From a virus, in the IMG/VR virus record IMGVR_UViG_3300024231_000003, positions 1 through 64,000 of that record: 64,000 nt of DNA. The stretch is one strand, 5' to 3'. This document shows, one piece after another, positions 49,659-58,129 of this stretch; the first letter of the stretch is position 1; each line of letters starts with the position of its first letter. The position numbers were made by a program, and so were the translations under genes. The notes beneath the pieces were generated by a model. That model had not been told where the DNA came from and ran no database searches. It was given only the letters and a program-made list of their open reading frames with translations.

Positions 49659-49666
49659 TATTTATA
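49659..49666 (-). promoter_or_regulatory. Late promoter for the SDR-like gene
   Basis: TATAAATA on the minus strand; +1 at about 49653. Confidence 0.65.
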
Positions 49667-49700
49667 ATAAATAACATAGTACTTAATTAGAAAGAAAATC

Positions 49701-50468
49701 ATGCCAATTATTAAAGAAACAGTTTTAGAAGTAAAGCATTACACAGATAGATTATTCCATATTACAACTACCAGAGATCCTAGTATACGTTTTAGAGATG
49801 GTGAGTTTTTAATGATAGGAATTGAAGTAGATGGAAAGCCATTACTTAGAGCATATAGTGTAGCAAGTCCAAGCCATCAAGAGACTCTAGAGTTTTTTAG
49901 TATTAAAGTACCAGACGGTCCACTTACCAGTCGTTTACAACATATACAGGTAGGCGATGAATTTTTAGTGAATTCCAAAGCAGTTGGCACACTAGTAGCT
50001 GATAACTTAAAACCAGGACGTAACTTATATCTTATGGGCACAGGTACTGGAGTTGCACCATTTTTATCAGTAGCACGTGGATTCGAAGCATATGAAAATT
50101 ATGATCGTGTTATATTGATGTGGGGTACACGAGAAGTTGCAGAACTCCCGTTCATTGAATACTTTGATAATCTCAATGAAGATGAAACTTATGGTGAATT
50201 AACAGAAGGTAAGTTCTTGTTCTACCCAACATGTACTCGTGAGGAATTTAAAAATCAAGGACGAGTAACAACTGCAATGTATGAAGGTAAAGTACAACAA
50301 GTATTAGGTCTAGAGCCATTTGATGCAGAACATGATCGTGTAATGATATGTGGATCTCAGGAAATGAATATGGAATTACGCAAGTATTTTATAGATGATA
50401 TGGGTTGTACTGAAGGGAACGCAAATCATCGAGGAGAATTTGTGTTAGAGAAGGCATTTGTAGGATGA
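49701..50468 (+). CDS. fpr: Ferredoxin/flavodoxin-NADP+ reductase
   Basis: 255 residues. RAYSVAS (FAD binding), GTGTGVAPFLSVARG (NADP/FAD loop), FYPTCTRE and a C-terminal EFVLEKAFVG ending in the bacterial FPR manner. It moves electrons between NADPH and flavodoxin/ferredoxin. Radical-SAM clusters are usually reduced by flavodoxin fed from this enzyme, so it is the most telling companion of the radical-SAM set. Overlaps the next gene by four bases. Confidence 0.9.
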   Translation: MPIIKETVLEVKHYTDRLFHITTTRDPSIRFRDGEFLMIGIEVDGKPLLRAYSVASPSHQETLEFFSIKVPDGPLTSRLQHIQVGDEFLVNSKAVGTLVADNLKPGRNLYLMGTGTGVAPFLSVARGFEAYENYDRVILMWGTREVAELPFIEYFDNLNEDETYGELTEGKFLFYPTCTREEFKNQGRVTTAMYEGKVQQVLGLEPFDAEHDRVMICGSQEMNMELRKYFIDDMGCTEGNANHRGEFVLEKAFVG

Positions 50469-51232
50469 ACTATACTAAAGGTGTAAAGCAAGAAAAACAA
50501 AATATCATAGATAGGTTCTCTCCAGCAAAAATATTAGAAAATGTACTAACAGATGAACAAGTACATGAATTGCTTTTATTTCAATTCCAAAATGCTGACC
50601 GTATTAAGTGGACAGCAACTAGCAGTAATATACAGCCATCAATAAACATTGTAAAAATGTTAGAGAAATTTGATTGGCTAAAGGATATAATAGCTAAAGA
50701 GATAGGTGACTTTTGGGAAGGACAACATAGTGGTAATTACTTTATTACTACTCAGTTGCATGATGCTCATGCAGATCTATTAACTGAAAAAGAAACAGAC
50801 GAAGATTGGGCGCAAGGCTTTATACCATACAAAAGCGCAGTAATTCCAATAATTATTACTGCTAGAGCAAAAGCATATACTGCATTTTTTAATCAAAGAC
50901 ATATTGGACATAGTATAACACTGGATAGAGAGTTTGTCACATCGCAAGACGATAGTATGTACGAAATATCCAGAGACTATCCAGATTTTTATATGGGAGA
51001 TGGCAGTGTTAGTACATTTGCTGATATTGAAAAGCACCCTAAATATATATTCCCTCATATACACCCTGAAAATAACAGAGGACTATCAATTGAAAATGTA
51101 TTTGAATTTAAACCAGGAAACATAATGATATTTGATGCGTGTCAAATCCATGCAAGTTGCGTAACTACTGACCGTCCAAATTTCCATTGGTTAAAAAGCG
51201 GAATTAATATACAGTTTTATAAAAAGTTATAA
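50465..51232 (+). CDS. 2OG/Fe(II) oxygenase-like protein
   Basis: 255 residues. LHDAHADLL carries candidate HxD ligands; IFDACQIHASC supplies the distal His; the end (FHWLKSGINIQF) resembles the final strand of phytanoyl/2OG folds. Overlap with the FNR gene suggests a shared transcript. Weaker motif set than the other oxygenase-like proteins. Confidence 0.55.
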   Translation: MNYTKGVKQEKQNIIDRFSPAKILENVLTDEQVHELLLFQFQNADRIKWTATSSNIQPSINIVKMLEKFDWLKDIIAKEIGDFWEGQHSGNYFITTQLHDAHADLLTEKETDEDWAQGFIPYKSAVIPIIITARAKAYTAFFNQRHIGHSITLDREFVTSQDDSMYEISRDYPDFYMGDGSVSTFADIEKHPKYIFPHIHPENNRGLSIENVFEFKPGNIMIFDACQIHASCVTTDRPNFHWLKSGINIQFYKKL

Positions 51233-51235
51233 ATA
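51228..51235 (+). promoter_or_regulatory. Late promoter for the 51343 gene
   Basis: TATAAATA overlapping the previous stop codon. The +1 (51241) is one base from the start of the following long hairpin. Confidence 0.7.
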
Positions 51236-51240
51236 TATAC

Positions 51241-51325
51241 ACATGATACGATAGGTCAGTGACCAGGAATAGCAAATGCCTGAGAGTGGAATTAGTCAGC
51301 GGAATACCTTATCATATCATGTAAA
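51241..51325 (+). ncRNA. Structured late 5' leader / candidate regulatory RNA
   Basis: Terminal stem CATGATACGATAGGT (51242-51256) with ACCTTATCATATCATG (51306-51321) encloses a GGTC-AGT-GACC hairpin and two short internal stems. Two similar pieces, GTCAGTGACCAGGAATA and GTCAGCGGAATA, occur inside. The AGGAG SD sequence (51333-51337) of ATG 51343 is outside the fold. Resembles no riboswitch I know. Confidence 0.55.
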
Positions 51326-51342
51326 AGAAAATAGGAGAACGG

Positions 51343-51618
51343 ATGGGTATAATTGGCCATAATGACGATGATCAAAATAATTTAAGTGATTCTGAACCTA
51401 AAGGTAAACTTATTATAGATATTACTGATATCTATGACAGAAGAACACGCAAGAAAAAAGAACTAGAATTTTACACCAAAGAGCTTGATAAAATGATGTT
51501 GAGATTATCACTAATACAGCACGAAATTGGTGTAACAGAAACTATTATTACTATGATAGAGAATGAACAAATAGTAGATTTGAGAGAATCAATCAAAGAG
51601 AAGAGAAATAAAGAATGA
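51343..51618 (+). CDS. Small coiled-coil protein
   Basis: 91 residues. An N-terminal polar stretch leads to a heptad-rich helix (RRTRKKKELEFYTKELDKMMLRLSLIQHEIGV). Good AGGAG SD sequence; overlaps the next gene by four bases. Unrecognised. Confidence 0.55.
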   Translation: MGIIGHNDDDQNNLSDSEPKGKLIIDITDIYDRRTRKKKELEFYTKELDKMMLRLSLIQHEIGVTETIITMIENEQIVDLRESIKEKRNKE

Positions 51619-52379
51619 ATACATTGTATCTTGTATGTAGTCGCAGTTGCATAAATCAAATGGAAATACCATACTTACTTAATAACAGTCCTGATTTGCA
51701 TGGTGAAAGCAAAGCTGGAGAACACTATGCAGGATACGAGCTTGATGGACAGCCTATTGATCATGAACCAGGAATACTTGGAAAAGTAAGAGTACATGAT
51801 GATTATTGGAACTTGTCAGAAGAGGACTTTCAATATTATAACTTTGATGTAAGAAATGAATTAAACATTACTACTGATATGTTAGATAATCTACTTAACA
51901 TTATTGAAGATAAAAGTATTGCAGTATTATTGCATGCACATAATTTAAACGATATATGGAAGTGGAGTAGAGACAAGCCAGTGATTGTAATTAACACAAA
52001 AATTGGTGATTGGGAAGGCAACATTGAAACATGGGCTCCTAGGGAATATAATGTTCTAATGGAAGATGATAGAAATGCTAATTATAGTGGTACTGATCAT
52101 GCGTGGCCAGGTTGTGAAGAGGTTGCCGCAGAATTTGTATCAAGAATGCATTTAGATAGCGAACTTGGTAGGGAACAAGCTGATAGATTAGTTACACAAT
52201 CACAATGGATGATAGCACCAGATATATACACACTATGGGATACAGTTGGTATTGCTCCACCTAGTAAAGAATGGATTGACGCATATTTGCAAGATTATAC
52301 TGAGCACCAGGAATATAATCACGATTTATTAGTTGAGCTTAGAATAGCATATGACAATCATACTGGTAGATATGATTAA
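51615..52379 (+). CDS. Hypothetical protein
   Basis: 254 residues, aromatic and acidic, with a possible Rossmann-like start (NTLYLVCSRSCI, SIAVLLHAHNL). Could be a kinase- or sulfotransferase-fold member, but no P-loop is visible. Overlaps the next gene by eight bases. Confidence 0.5.
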   Translation: MNTLYLVCSRSCINQMEIPYLLNNSPDLHGESKAGEHYAGYELDGQPIDHEPGILGKVRVHDDYWNLSEEDFQYYNFDVRNELNITTDMLDNLLNIIEDKSIAVLLHAHNLNDIWKWSRDKPVIVINTKIGDWEGNIETWAPREYNVLMEDDRNANYSGTDHAWPGCEEVAAEFVSRMHLDSELGREQADRLVTQSQWMIAPDIYTLWDTVGIAPPSKEWIDAYLQDYTEHQEYNHDLLVELRIAYDNHTGRYD

Positions 52380-52716
52380 TTTTGATCTACCTATAAAAAT
52401 ATTTGTATTTAAAGATGATAGTGAAGTCAAAGTATGCTTTAAAATATCTGATACATGTGTATTAAATAAATTTATTAGTATTGAAGATTTCCAGTATATT
52501 TGCAATAACTGGCGTAATGGGGTAAATGGACTTGAAACTAATATGGGCAAAGTTTGGTGGGAACACAGAACCTCTGGGCCACGACCAAAATGTGAACCTG
52601 CAGATTTTGTATCAATTAACTTTAGTGATTGGAGTTTTAGAATAACAACTCTTGAAATGGAACAATTGGTACAGGAATTTAATAAACAGTTAATTGCAAA
52701 AAATCACTGGGATTAA
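52372..52716 (+). CDS. Hypothetical protein
   Basis: 114 residues from ATG 52372 inside the previous gene's last codons. Compact beta/alpha protein (DLPIKIFVFKDDSEVKV, FRITTLEMEQLVQEF). No family recognised. Confidence 0.5.
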   Translation: MINFDLPIKIFVFKDDSEVKVCFKISDTCVLNKFISIEDFQYICNNWRNGVNGLETNMGKVWWEHRTSGPRPKCEPADFVSINFSDWSFRITTLEMEQLVQEFNKQLIAKNHWD

Positions 52717-52717
52717 C

Positions 52718-52723
52718 TAAATA
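52718..52723 (+). promoter_or_regulatory. Late-type motif with leaderless spacing before the 52729 gene
   Basis: TAAATA ends at 52723; five bases then ATG 52729. No SD sequence. Confidence 0.5.
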
Positions 52724-52728
52724 CTATT

Positions 52729-53220
52729 ATGCAAAACTTGCTTCAAAGATTAAATTTAATTAACTTGTTACTAGTAGTGTCATTATCAGTACTGCTATGT
52801 TCACATGTCTGGTTAATTAAATCATTTTCGCATTTAAGAAACGCTAATCCACTTCATAATTTAAGAGCTCACGCAGTTGAGCCTATTTTTGAAGGTGACA
52901 AAGCTATTAAATTTACTGGTACTTTTGATCGCCATATTAAATGTACATTACTAAATTTTGACCTAAATCTAGTAAACGACAAATCAAATGACTCACTTTT
53001 ACTAGGACCACAACATTTAATTCAATCACCACCTCCAGCAACTGGTCCAGGAGAAAATATTGCAATATCTTTTACTCTTAAGATGCCAGAAATGATGACA
53101 ATAGGTTTATGGAACACTAAATTTACAGGATACTATCAGTGTTCACATGGTATATTTAATGACTATAAAGTGGTAGTAGTAGAAGTTGAACCTTTTTTAA
53201 TCCAACCATTAACACCTTGA
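52729..53220 (+). CDS. Single-span membrane-anchored protein
   Basis: 163 residues. One N-terminal transmembrane helix (LINLLLVVSLSVLLCSHVWLI) and a periplasm-type beta-rich domain with several cysteines (FDRHIKCTLL, GYYQCSHG). The TGA stop overlaps the -35 element of the gp45 promoter. Likely leaderless late mRNA. Unrecognised. Confidence 0.55.
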   Translation: MQNLLQRLNLINLLLVVSLSVLLCSHVWLIKSFSHLRNANPLHNLRAHAVEPIFEGDKAIKFTGTFDRHIKCTLLNFDLNLVNDKSNDSLLLGPQHLIQSPPPATGPGENIAISFTLKMPEMMTIGLWNTKFTGYYQCSHGIFNDYKVVVVEVEPFLIQPLTP

Positions 53221-53244
53221 CATACTGTCAGAATATGCTAATAT
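53217..53244 (+). promoter_or_regulatory. Upstream promoter for gp45
   Basis: TTGACA (53217-53222), 16-bp spacer, TAATAT (53239-53244); first of two tandem sigma70-type promoters. Confidence 0.55.
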
Positions 53245-53286
53245 ATAAGGACTTAGCATTTATTTAACATATAGTGAAAAAATATG

Positions 53287-53315
53287 TTGACATAATCTAA
53301 ATATATCTATATAAT
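53287..53315 (+). promoter_or_regulatory. Proximal promoter for gp45
   Basis: TTGACA (53287-53292), 17-bp spacer, perfect TATAAT (53310-53315); strong early promoter. The gene has an AAAGGAG SD sequence. Confidence 0.85.
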
Positions 53316-53346
53316 AATATTATTAACATCTTTAAAGGAGATATGT

Positions 53347-54102
53347 ATGACTATGACTATAAGAGACGTAGTGCAAGACGTTGTCAAGCACACAGCGGGC
53401 TTAGGTTTTATTAATTGCGTCAAAGTTACTGGCGCTGAACAAGAAACAACACTAGACGCAATGGATAGTGATCGAACAGTTATTTTGCAAGCAAAATTGC
53501 ATAATGATGTGCCAGAATTTGCTGGTGAATTTGGCTTAGGAAATCTAGGCTTTTTAAGTGGCATTACTAACCTTGGTAACTATCAAGCAGATGATGCAAC
53601 AATAGAAGTTAGTAAACGTGATCGCAATGGTGTATCTACACCAGACGCATTATTGTTTAAAGACGCAGAAGGCAATACAGACCAATATCGTTTTATGAGC
53701 AAGGAAATTATTGACCAAACACTACAAACTGTAAAGTTTAAAGGTGCTGAATGGGACGTAACATTTGAGCCAACAAAAGCAAAAGTAAGTGAACTACAAC
53801 AAGTAGCAGGCATTTACGGTGGTATTGAACCTAACTTTACTGTTAAGACAGAAAACGGTAATTTAATTGTAACTGTTGGCGCAAGCGATGGTAGCTATAC
53901 AGGTAAGCGTACATTTGCACAAAATGTAAATGGCGAACTTAACGAAGGTTATGCATGGCCATTATCACAAGTACTAGCAATTTTAAAACTAGGAATGAGC
54001 GGAGCATGTGTAATGCAAATCTCAAAGCGTGGCGCACTAATGATTAGTGTAGACTCAGGCATTGGCAAATACGATTATATTCTTCCAGCATTAACGGTGT
54101 AA
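53347..54102 (+). CDS. Sliding clamp (gp45-like)
   Basis: 251 residues. Ring-forming processivity clamp for the phage DNA polymerase and a co-activator of late transcription in T4-like phages. VPEFAGEFGLGNLGFLSGI is the conserved gp45 core, and the C-terminal EWDV.FEP ... DSGIGKYDYIL matches the family. Two tandem sigma70 promoters and an AAAGGAG SD sequence suggest high early expression. Codon usage is slightly more C-ending than in neighbours. Confidence 0.93.
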   Translation: MTMTIRDVVQDVVKHTAGLGFINCVKVTGAEQETTLDAMDSDRTVILQAKLHNDVPEFAGEFGLGNLGFLSGITNLGNYQADDATIEVSKRDRNGVSTPDALLFKDAEGNTDQYRFMSKEIIDQTLQTVKFKGAEWDVTFEPTKAKVSELQQVAGIYGGIEPNFTVKTENGNLIVTVGASDGSYTGKRTFAQNVNGELNEGYAWPLSQVLAILKLGMSGACVMQISKRGALMISVDSGIGKYDYILPALTV

Positions 54103-54107
54103 ACATT

Positions 54108-55613
54108 ATGGCGACTAAGGTAAATTTAACTGAACGTAATAAAGATTATAGTGTCTTTTTACCAAGTATTAGTAGTTTTTATGATCGTACAATTAGTAAG
54201 TATCGTGAATTGGGATCAGACTTTTATCCAGATTCACGTATACCTGCTGCATTTGAAAATGGTATCGAAGGATGTGATTTTCTAAAAACAGATGCCTATT
54301 ATAATTATAAATGGGGATTGTATTCAGCAGGACATGCTCAACTAGACTTAGCTAAAGCTAACACGCATGATAATATGGTACAAGGTCGTGAGAGAGACAA
54401 AACATTTATCTTAGGCGACTCAGGTGGTTTCCAGATCATTAAAGGAGTTATCCAATGTGATTGGCCTAACTTTAAAACAGATGATACTTTGCGTAAAACA
54501 ATTCTTAATTGGTTGGAACATACTGCAGACTATTCAATGATCTTGGATATTCCAACACTTGCTGCTGATCCAACATTTAGTAAACGAACTGGCATTACTA
54601 GTTTTAATGAATGTTTAGATTATACTGATTTTAATGTAAATTGGTTCAAAGCTAATCGTAAGTGGAATACAAAATACCTTAATGTTATGCAAGGCCGTAA
54701 TTGGCAAGAAGCAGAGTATTGGTATGAGAATATGAAGCACCATGACTTGGATGGTTTTGCATTTGGAGGTGACGCTAAGAACGACATTAACATTATTCTA
54801 CGTACATTAATTAAAATGCGTGATGATAAGCAATTAGAAAAAGGCAAACGAGATTTACTACACTACCTAGGTATTAGTAAACTTGAGTGGGCAGCAGCTT
54901 ATACACAAATTAAACGTAGTTTACGTGAAACTGTTAACAGTGATATCGAAGTTATGTTTGATTGTGCCTCTCCTTTTATTGCAACTGCCAAAGGACAAAT
55001 TTACACACAACACAATCACAAAGCTGATAAATTTGGTTATGTGATGGAAAGTGCGGTAGATGATAAACGCCTTGCTGGAAGTCAAATTCCATTCCCTTGG
55101 GGCAGTCCAGTTGGTGAGCGTATGAATATGGGAGACATTTGTCACTATGCGCCAGGTATGCTTAATAAAATTGGTAAAGAAGGTAAAACTTCTTGGGATA
55201 GTTTAACATATTTCTTGTTAATGTCTCACAATGTTTATCAGCATATCGAAAGTGTACAACGTGCAAACGTATTGGTAGATACTGCAAAAGTACGTTATGA
55301 CACAAATCATAACAACTGGCGCAAACTTAAACATGGTAGCCGTGATGAGCAATTTGATGCTTGGGTACCACGCAATACTTTATATATGGTTAACTTTATT
55401 GATGAACTATTTAAAAGTGAAACTCCAATGCAAATGTTAGATGAAGCGGCTCCTATGCTTGCTAACTTTAACGGTAAGAAAACTTTAACAACAAGCAACA
55501 ATAGCTTTAATAGCTTGTTTGATGTTCAAGAAGTGCAATCATCAATTAATGAAGAATACTCAGAAGAGGAACAAGCAAAAGCTGCTGACTTCCTTGAAAC
55601 TCTAGAAAACTAA
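54108..55613 (+). CDS. dpdA: DNA 7-deazaguanine transglycosylase-like protein (DpdA)
   Basis: 501 residues, TGT fold. LGDSGGFQI is the substrate-binding motif, MQGRNWQEAEYW and FAFGG mark the next barrel strands, HYLGIS the following strand, and MFDCASPF the region of the nucleophilic Asp. The C-terminal extension is not the zinc domain of bacterial tRNA TGTs (no Cys-x-Cys-x2-Cys). Phage DpdA proteins exchange guanine in DNA for preQ0-type bases. FolE and a QueD-like protein follow within 6 kb, which supports this. A tRNA or archaeosine enzyme is the alternative. Confidence 0.8.
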   Translation: MATKVNLTERNKDYSVFLPSISSFYDRTISKYRELGSDFYPDSRIPAAFENGIEGCDFLKTDAYYNYKWGLYSAGHAQLDLAKANTHDNMVQGRERDKTFILGDSGGFQIIKGVIQCDWPNFKTDDTLRKTILNWLEHTADYSMILDIPTLAADPTFSKRTGITSFNECLDYTDFNVNWFKANRKWNTKYLNVMQGRNWQEAEYWYENMKHHDLDGFAFGGDAKNDINIILRTLIKMRDDKQLEKGKRDLLHYLGISKLEWAAAYTQIKRSLRETVNSDIEVMFDCASPFIATAKGQIYTQHNHKADKFGYVMESAVDDKRLAGSQIPFPWGSPVGERMNMGDICHYAPGMLNKIGKEGKTSWDSLTYFLLMSHNVYQHIESVQRANVLVDTAKVRYDTNHNNWRKLKHGSRDEQFDAWVPRNTLYMVNFIDELFKSETPMQMLDEAAPMLANFNGKKTLTTSNNSFNSLFDVQEVQSSINEEYSEEEQAKAADFLETLEN

Positions 55614-55624
55614 AGGAAAATAAT

Positions 55625-55813
55625 ATGACTAAAAAAATTAGACTTGTTGACGAAGGCGATATTTCAGATACAGAAAATAATGTAAAAACTAAAGCCCCAT
55701 CTGCTTCAACTGAAACAGTACACATTACTCAAATGCTAAAATATGCAGAAGCTATTGACTGGAAGCTTTGGGAAATCTTAAAGATCCTGAAACATCAAAC
55801 AGGGGAAGATTGA
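55625..55813 (+). CDS. Small hypothetical protein
   Basis: 62 residues: a disordered acidic/Thr-rich N-terminus and a Trp-containing C-terminal helix (MLKYAEAIDWKLWEILKILK). Lies between DpdA and the QueD-like gene, with an AAAGGAA SD sequence. Possibly a partner of one of them. Confidence 0.55.
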   Translation: MTKKIRLVDEGDISDTENNVKTKAPSASTETVHITQMLKYAEAIDWKLWEILKILKHQTGED

Positions 55814-55814
55814 T

Positions 55815-56213
55815 ATGGCTCTAGCCGTAGCAAAACGCCAAATATGGGTAACATTTCAAAAAGAGGGTGTACACTTATATCCTGCGGCGAAAGACGACCC
55901 AGCATTGGCAACTGGAGGATGGGATGATGTATCATTCTTAGGAGTGGCACACCGTCACATTTTCCATTTTCGTGTAGCAATTGACGTATTCCATGATGAC
56001 CGAGATATTGAATTTATTCAATTCAAACGTTGGTTGGAATCATTATATGCTACTAATATACTTGAGCTTAATCATCGTAGTTGTGAGATGATTGCTGAAG
56101 AACTAGCACAACAAATTCACAACAAATATCAAGGCCGTTCAATCACTATCACTGTAGCAGAAGATAATGAAAACGGTGCAACAATGACATTCAACCCTGA
56201 AGAGGAAAAATAA
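55815..56213 (+). CDS. QueD/PTPS-like protein
   Basis: 132 residues. The T-fold of 6-carboxytetrahydropterin synthase seems present: HRHIFHFRVAIDV corresponds to the zinc-binding HxH strand (usually HGHNY.v.V), DIEFIQFKRWLES to the 'D(F/L)..LK' helix, LNHRSCEMIAEEL to 'LDH..LN..PT.E.la', and ITVAEDN to the final 'v.v.Et' strand. QueD makes 6-carboxy-tetrahydropterin on the way to preQ0. It follows DpdA closely, supporting a role in base modification. The first zinc His is not obvious. Confidence 0.55.
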   Translation: MALAVAKRQIWVTFQKEGVHLYPAAKDDPALATGGWDDVSFLGVAHRHIFHFRVAIDVFHDDRDIEFIQFKRWLESLYATNILELNHRSCEMIAEELAQQIHNKYQGRSITITVAEDNENGATMTFNPEEEK

Positions 56214-56214
56214 A

Positions 56215-56556
56215 ATGTCCAATACTAAAACTTATACAAGTCCTGCTGAAAAGTACAGCATTGGCGGAGTATATTCACTGCAAGACATTAAATATGACTT
56301 GCTGAAAATTATTGAGCCACATGACGGCTTAATGTATAATCGTAAAGATACTGAGAAAGTAAAACAGATCTTTTCGTCATATCTTACAGATCTACAACGA
56401 TCTTGGAAGATGCGTGATCACTCAATTTATATTTCAGAAAAAGCAAATGCTTTTACCTTTGATATTGAAATTCGTATTCACAAAGATCGCAGCCCTAAGA
56501 AGCTGAAGATCCACGTAGGTAAACTTGTTCACTATCGTGATCGTAAGACAGCCTAA
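56215..56556 (+). CDS. Conserved hypothetical protein
   Basis: 113 residues, mixed alpha/beta with a basic C-terminus (DRSPKKLKIHVGKL). Gene is one base from the QueD-like stop and its stop overlaps the next start. Seen in other marine T4-like phages as a small gene of unknown function. Confidence 0.5.
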   Translation: MSNTKTYTSPAEKYSIGGVYSLQDIKYDLLKIIEPHDGLMYNRKDTEKVKQIFSSYLTDLQRSWKMRDHSIYISEKANAFTFDIEIRIHKDRSPKKLKIHVGKLVHYRDRKTA

Positions 56557-57323
56557 TGAAAACCATTGTTCTAGTCACCGGTGGATTTGATCCACTACAC
56601 AAAGGCCATATCGCTTATTTTGAAGCGGCACGTACTTTGGGCGATGAACTTTGGGTAGGCGTAAACAGTGATGAATGGTTGACCCGTAAGAAAGGTCAAC
56701 CGTTTATGCCTATGCAAGACCGTTGTGCAATTGTTAATGCACTTGGATGTGTTGATCAAGTTATTGGATTTAATGACGATGATAACAGCGCAAGCGGTGC
56801 AATATTTACTACTCAATCAATGAATGGTAACATAAAATTAATCTTTGCTAATGGCGGAGATAGAAATGCAGGAAATATACCAGAAATGGACGCATATAGT
56901 CATGACCCCAATGTTGAATTTGCATTCGGTGTAGGTGGCGAAGATAAAAAGAATAGTTCATCTTGGATTTTAAAAGAGTGGCAAAAGCCAAATACTACTC
57001 GACTATGGGGCAATTATACTGTATTAGATAAACAAGACACTTGGCAAGTTAAAGAGCTATGCTTTGATGTTGGCAAATCATTATCAGATCAGCGTCACTT
57101 TGTTCGTAGTGAACATTGGTGTGTAGTTGATGGACTAGTTAAAATGGAACTAGAATACCCTAATGGTGATAAACTATCAAAAACATATGGTCCAGGTGAG
57201 AGTATTGATATCCCTACAATGACATGGCATAAAGCCACTAATAGTGGAGATGTACCTGCTAAAGTGGTAGAAGTTTGGATGGGTACTACATTACAAGAAG
57301 ATGATATTGAAAGAAGAGATTGA
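56556..57323 (+). CDS. Nucleotidyltransferase-cupin fusion
   Basis: 255 residues. N-terminal TGGFDPLHKGHIAYF is the HxGH signature of cytidylyltransferases, followed by VGVNSDEWLTRKKGQ. From ~residue 150 a cupin fold begins (WQVKELCFDVGKSLSDQRHFVRSEHW, then GESIDIPTMTWHKA), like type II mannose-6-phosphate isomerase/GDP-mannose pyrophosphorylase cupins. It would activate a sugar or alditol phosphate. Overlaps the aldolase gene by one base. Confidence 0.75.
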   Translation: MKTIVLVTGGFDPLHKGHIAYFEAARTLGDELWVGVNSDEWLTRKKGQPFMPMQDRCAIVNALGCVDQVIGFNDDDNSASGAIFTTQSMNGNIKLIFANGGDRNAGNIPEMDAYSHDPNVEFAFGVGGEDKKNSSSWILKEWQKPNTTRLWGNYTVLDKQDTWQVKELCFDVGKSLSDQRHFVRSEHWCVVDGLVKMELEYPNGDKLSKTYGPGESIDIPTMTWHKATNSGDVPAKVVEVWMGTTLQEDDIERRD

Positions 57324-58129
57324 TGGATACTAGATTTATTGCGGCACTAGATCAGAGTGGTGGATCAACACCAGGTGCATTAGACAACTATGGTGTAGAA
57401 TACACTGAACATAATATGTTTGATAAGATTCATGACATGCGTATGCGTATGGTTAACTCACCAGACTTTAATGACAAAAACATCTGGGCGGCAATCCTCT
57501 ACCAAGACACAGTCACCCGTGGCATGGTTAATGTGCTTGACGAAAAAGGTATTGACACGTTCCTAAAGATTGACAGTGGTTGCGAGGAAAGCGGATTGCT
57601 CAAACAGTTTCCAGTAAAGCAGATGTTGGAGTGGGCTACTAACGGTATTGGTCCTAAGATTTATGGTACAAAGATGCGTAGCATTGTTAAAGGTGTAAGC
57701 ATGGTACATCCTGTACTCAAACAACAGTTTACACTTGCTCGTACTATTTGGGAGCATGGGCTTGTACCAATCATTGAGCCCGAAGTACCTATCGACAATC
57801 CTATTAAAGCTAAAGTTGAATCAGCTCTTATGCATCACTTGCAAGAGTTCTTGGATGAGTTTCCAGGTAAATGTATTCTCAAACTAACACCGCCAGAAGT
57901 ACCTAACTTGTATCACAACCTTACCGTGTTTCCTAATGTAGAACGTGTTGTGTTCCTTAGTGGCGGATATGCTACAGCAGAAGCATGTAACAAACTTGGA
58001 TTAAACGACAATGTCACTGCCAGTTTTAGTAGAGCATTAAGTGAGGGTCTAAAGTATTCATTGACAGACGAAGAGTTTGATGTTAAAATAAGACAAAATA
58101 TTAAAATGATAACAGAGGCAAGTGCATGA
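57323..58129 (+). CDS. fda: Class I fructose-bisphosphate aldolase-like protein
   Basis: 268 residues. ALDQSGGSTPGALDNYG, then FLKIDSGCEE, PIIEPEV and ILKLTPP (Schiff-base Lys region), then FLSGGYATAEACNKL and ASFSRALSEG. These match class I FBA (DhnA-type/FbaB). Cleaves or makes fructose-1,6-bisphosphate, or a related ketose phosphate. An aldolase in a phage sugar operon may feed glycan synthesis or alter host carbon flow. Start ATG 57323 overlaps the previous TGA. Confidence 0.85.
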   Translation: MDTRFIAALDQSGGSTPGALDNYGVEYTEHNMFDKIHDMRMRMVNSPDFNDKNIWAAILYQDTVTRGMVNVLDEKGIDTFLKIDSGCEESGLLKQFPVKQMLEWATNGIGPKIYGTKMRSIVKGVSMVHPVLKQQFTLARTIWEHGLVPIIEPEVPIDNPIKAKVESALMHHLQEFLDEFPGKCILKLTPPEVPNLYHNLTVFPNVERVVFLSGGYATAEACNKLGLNDNVTASFSRALSEGLKYSLTDEEFDVKIRQNIKMITEASA

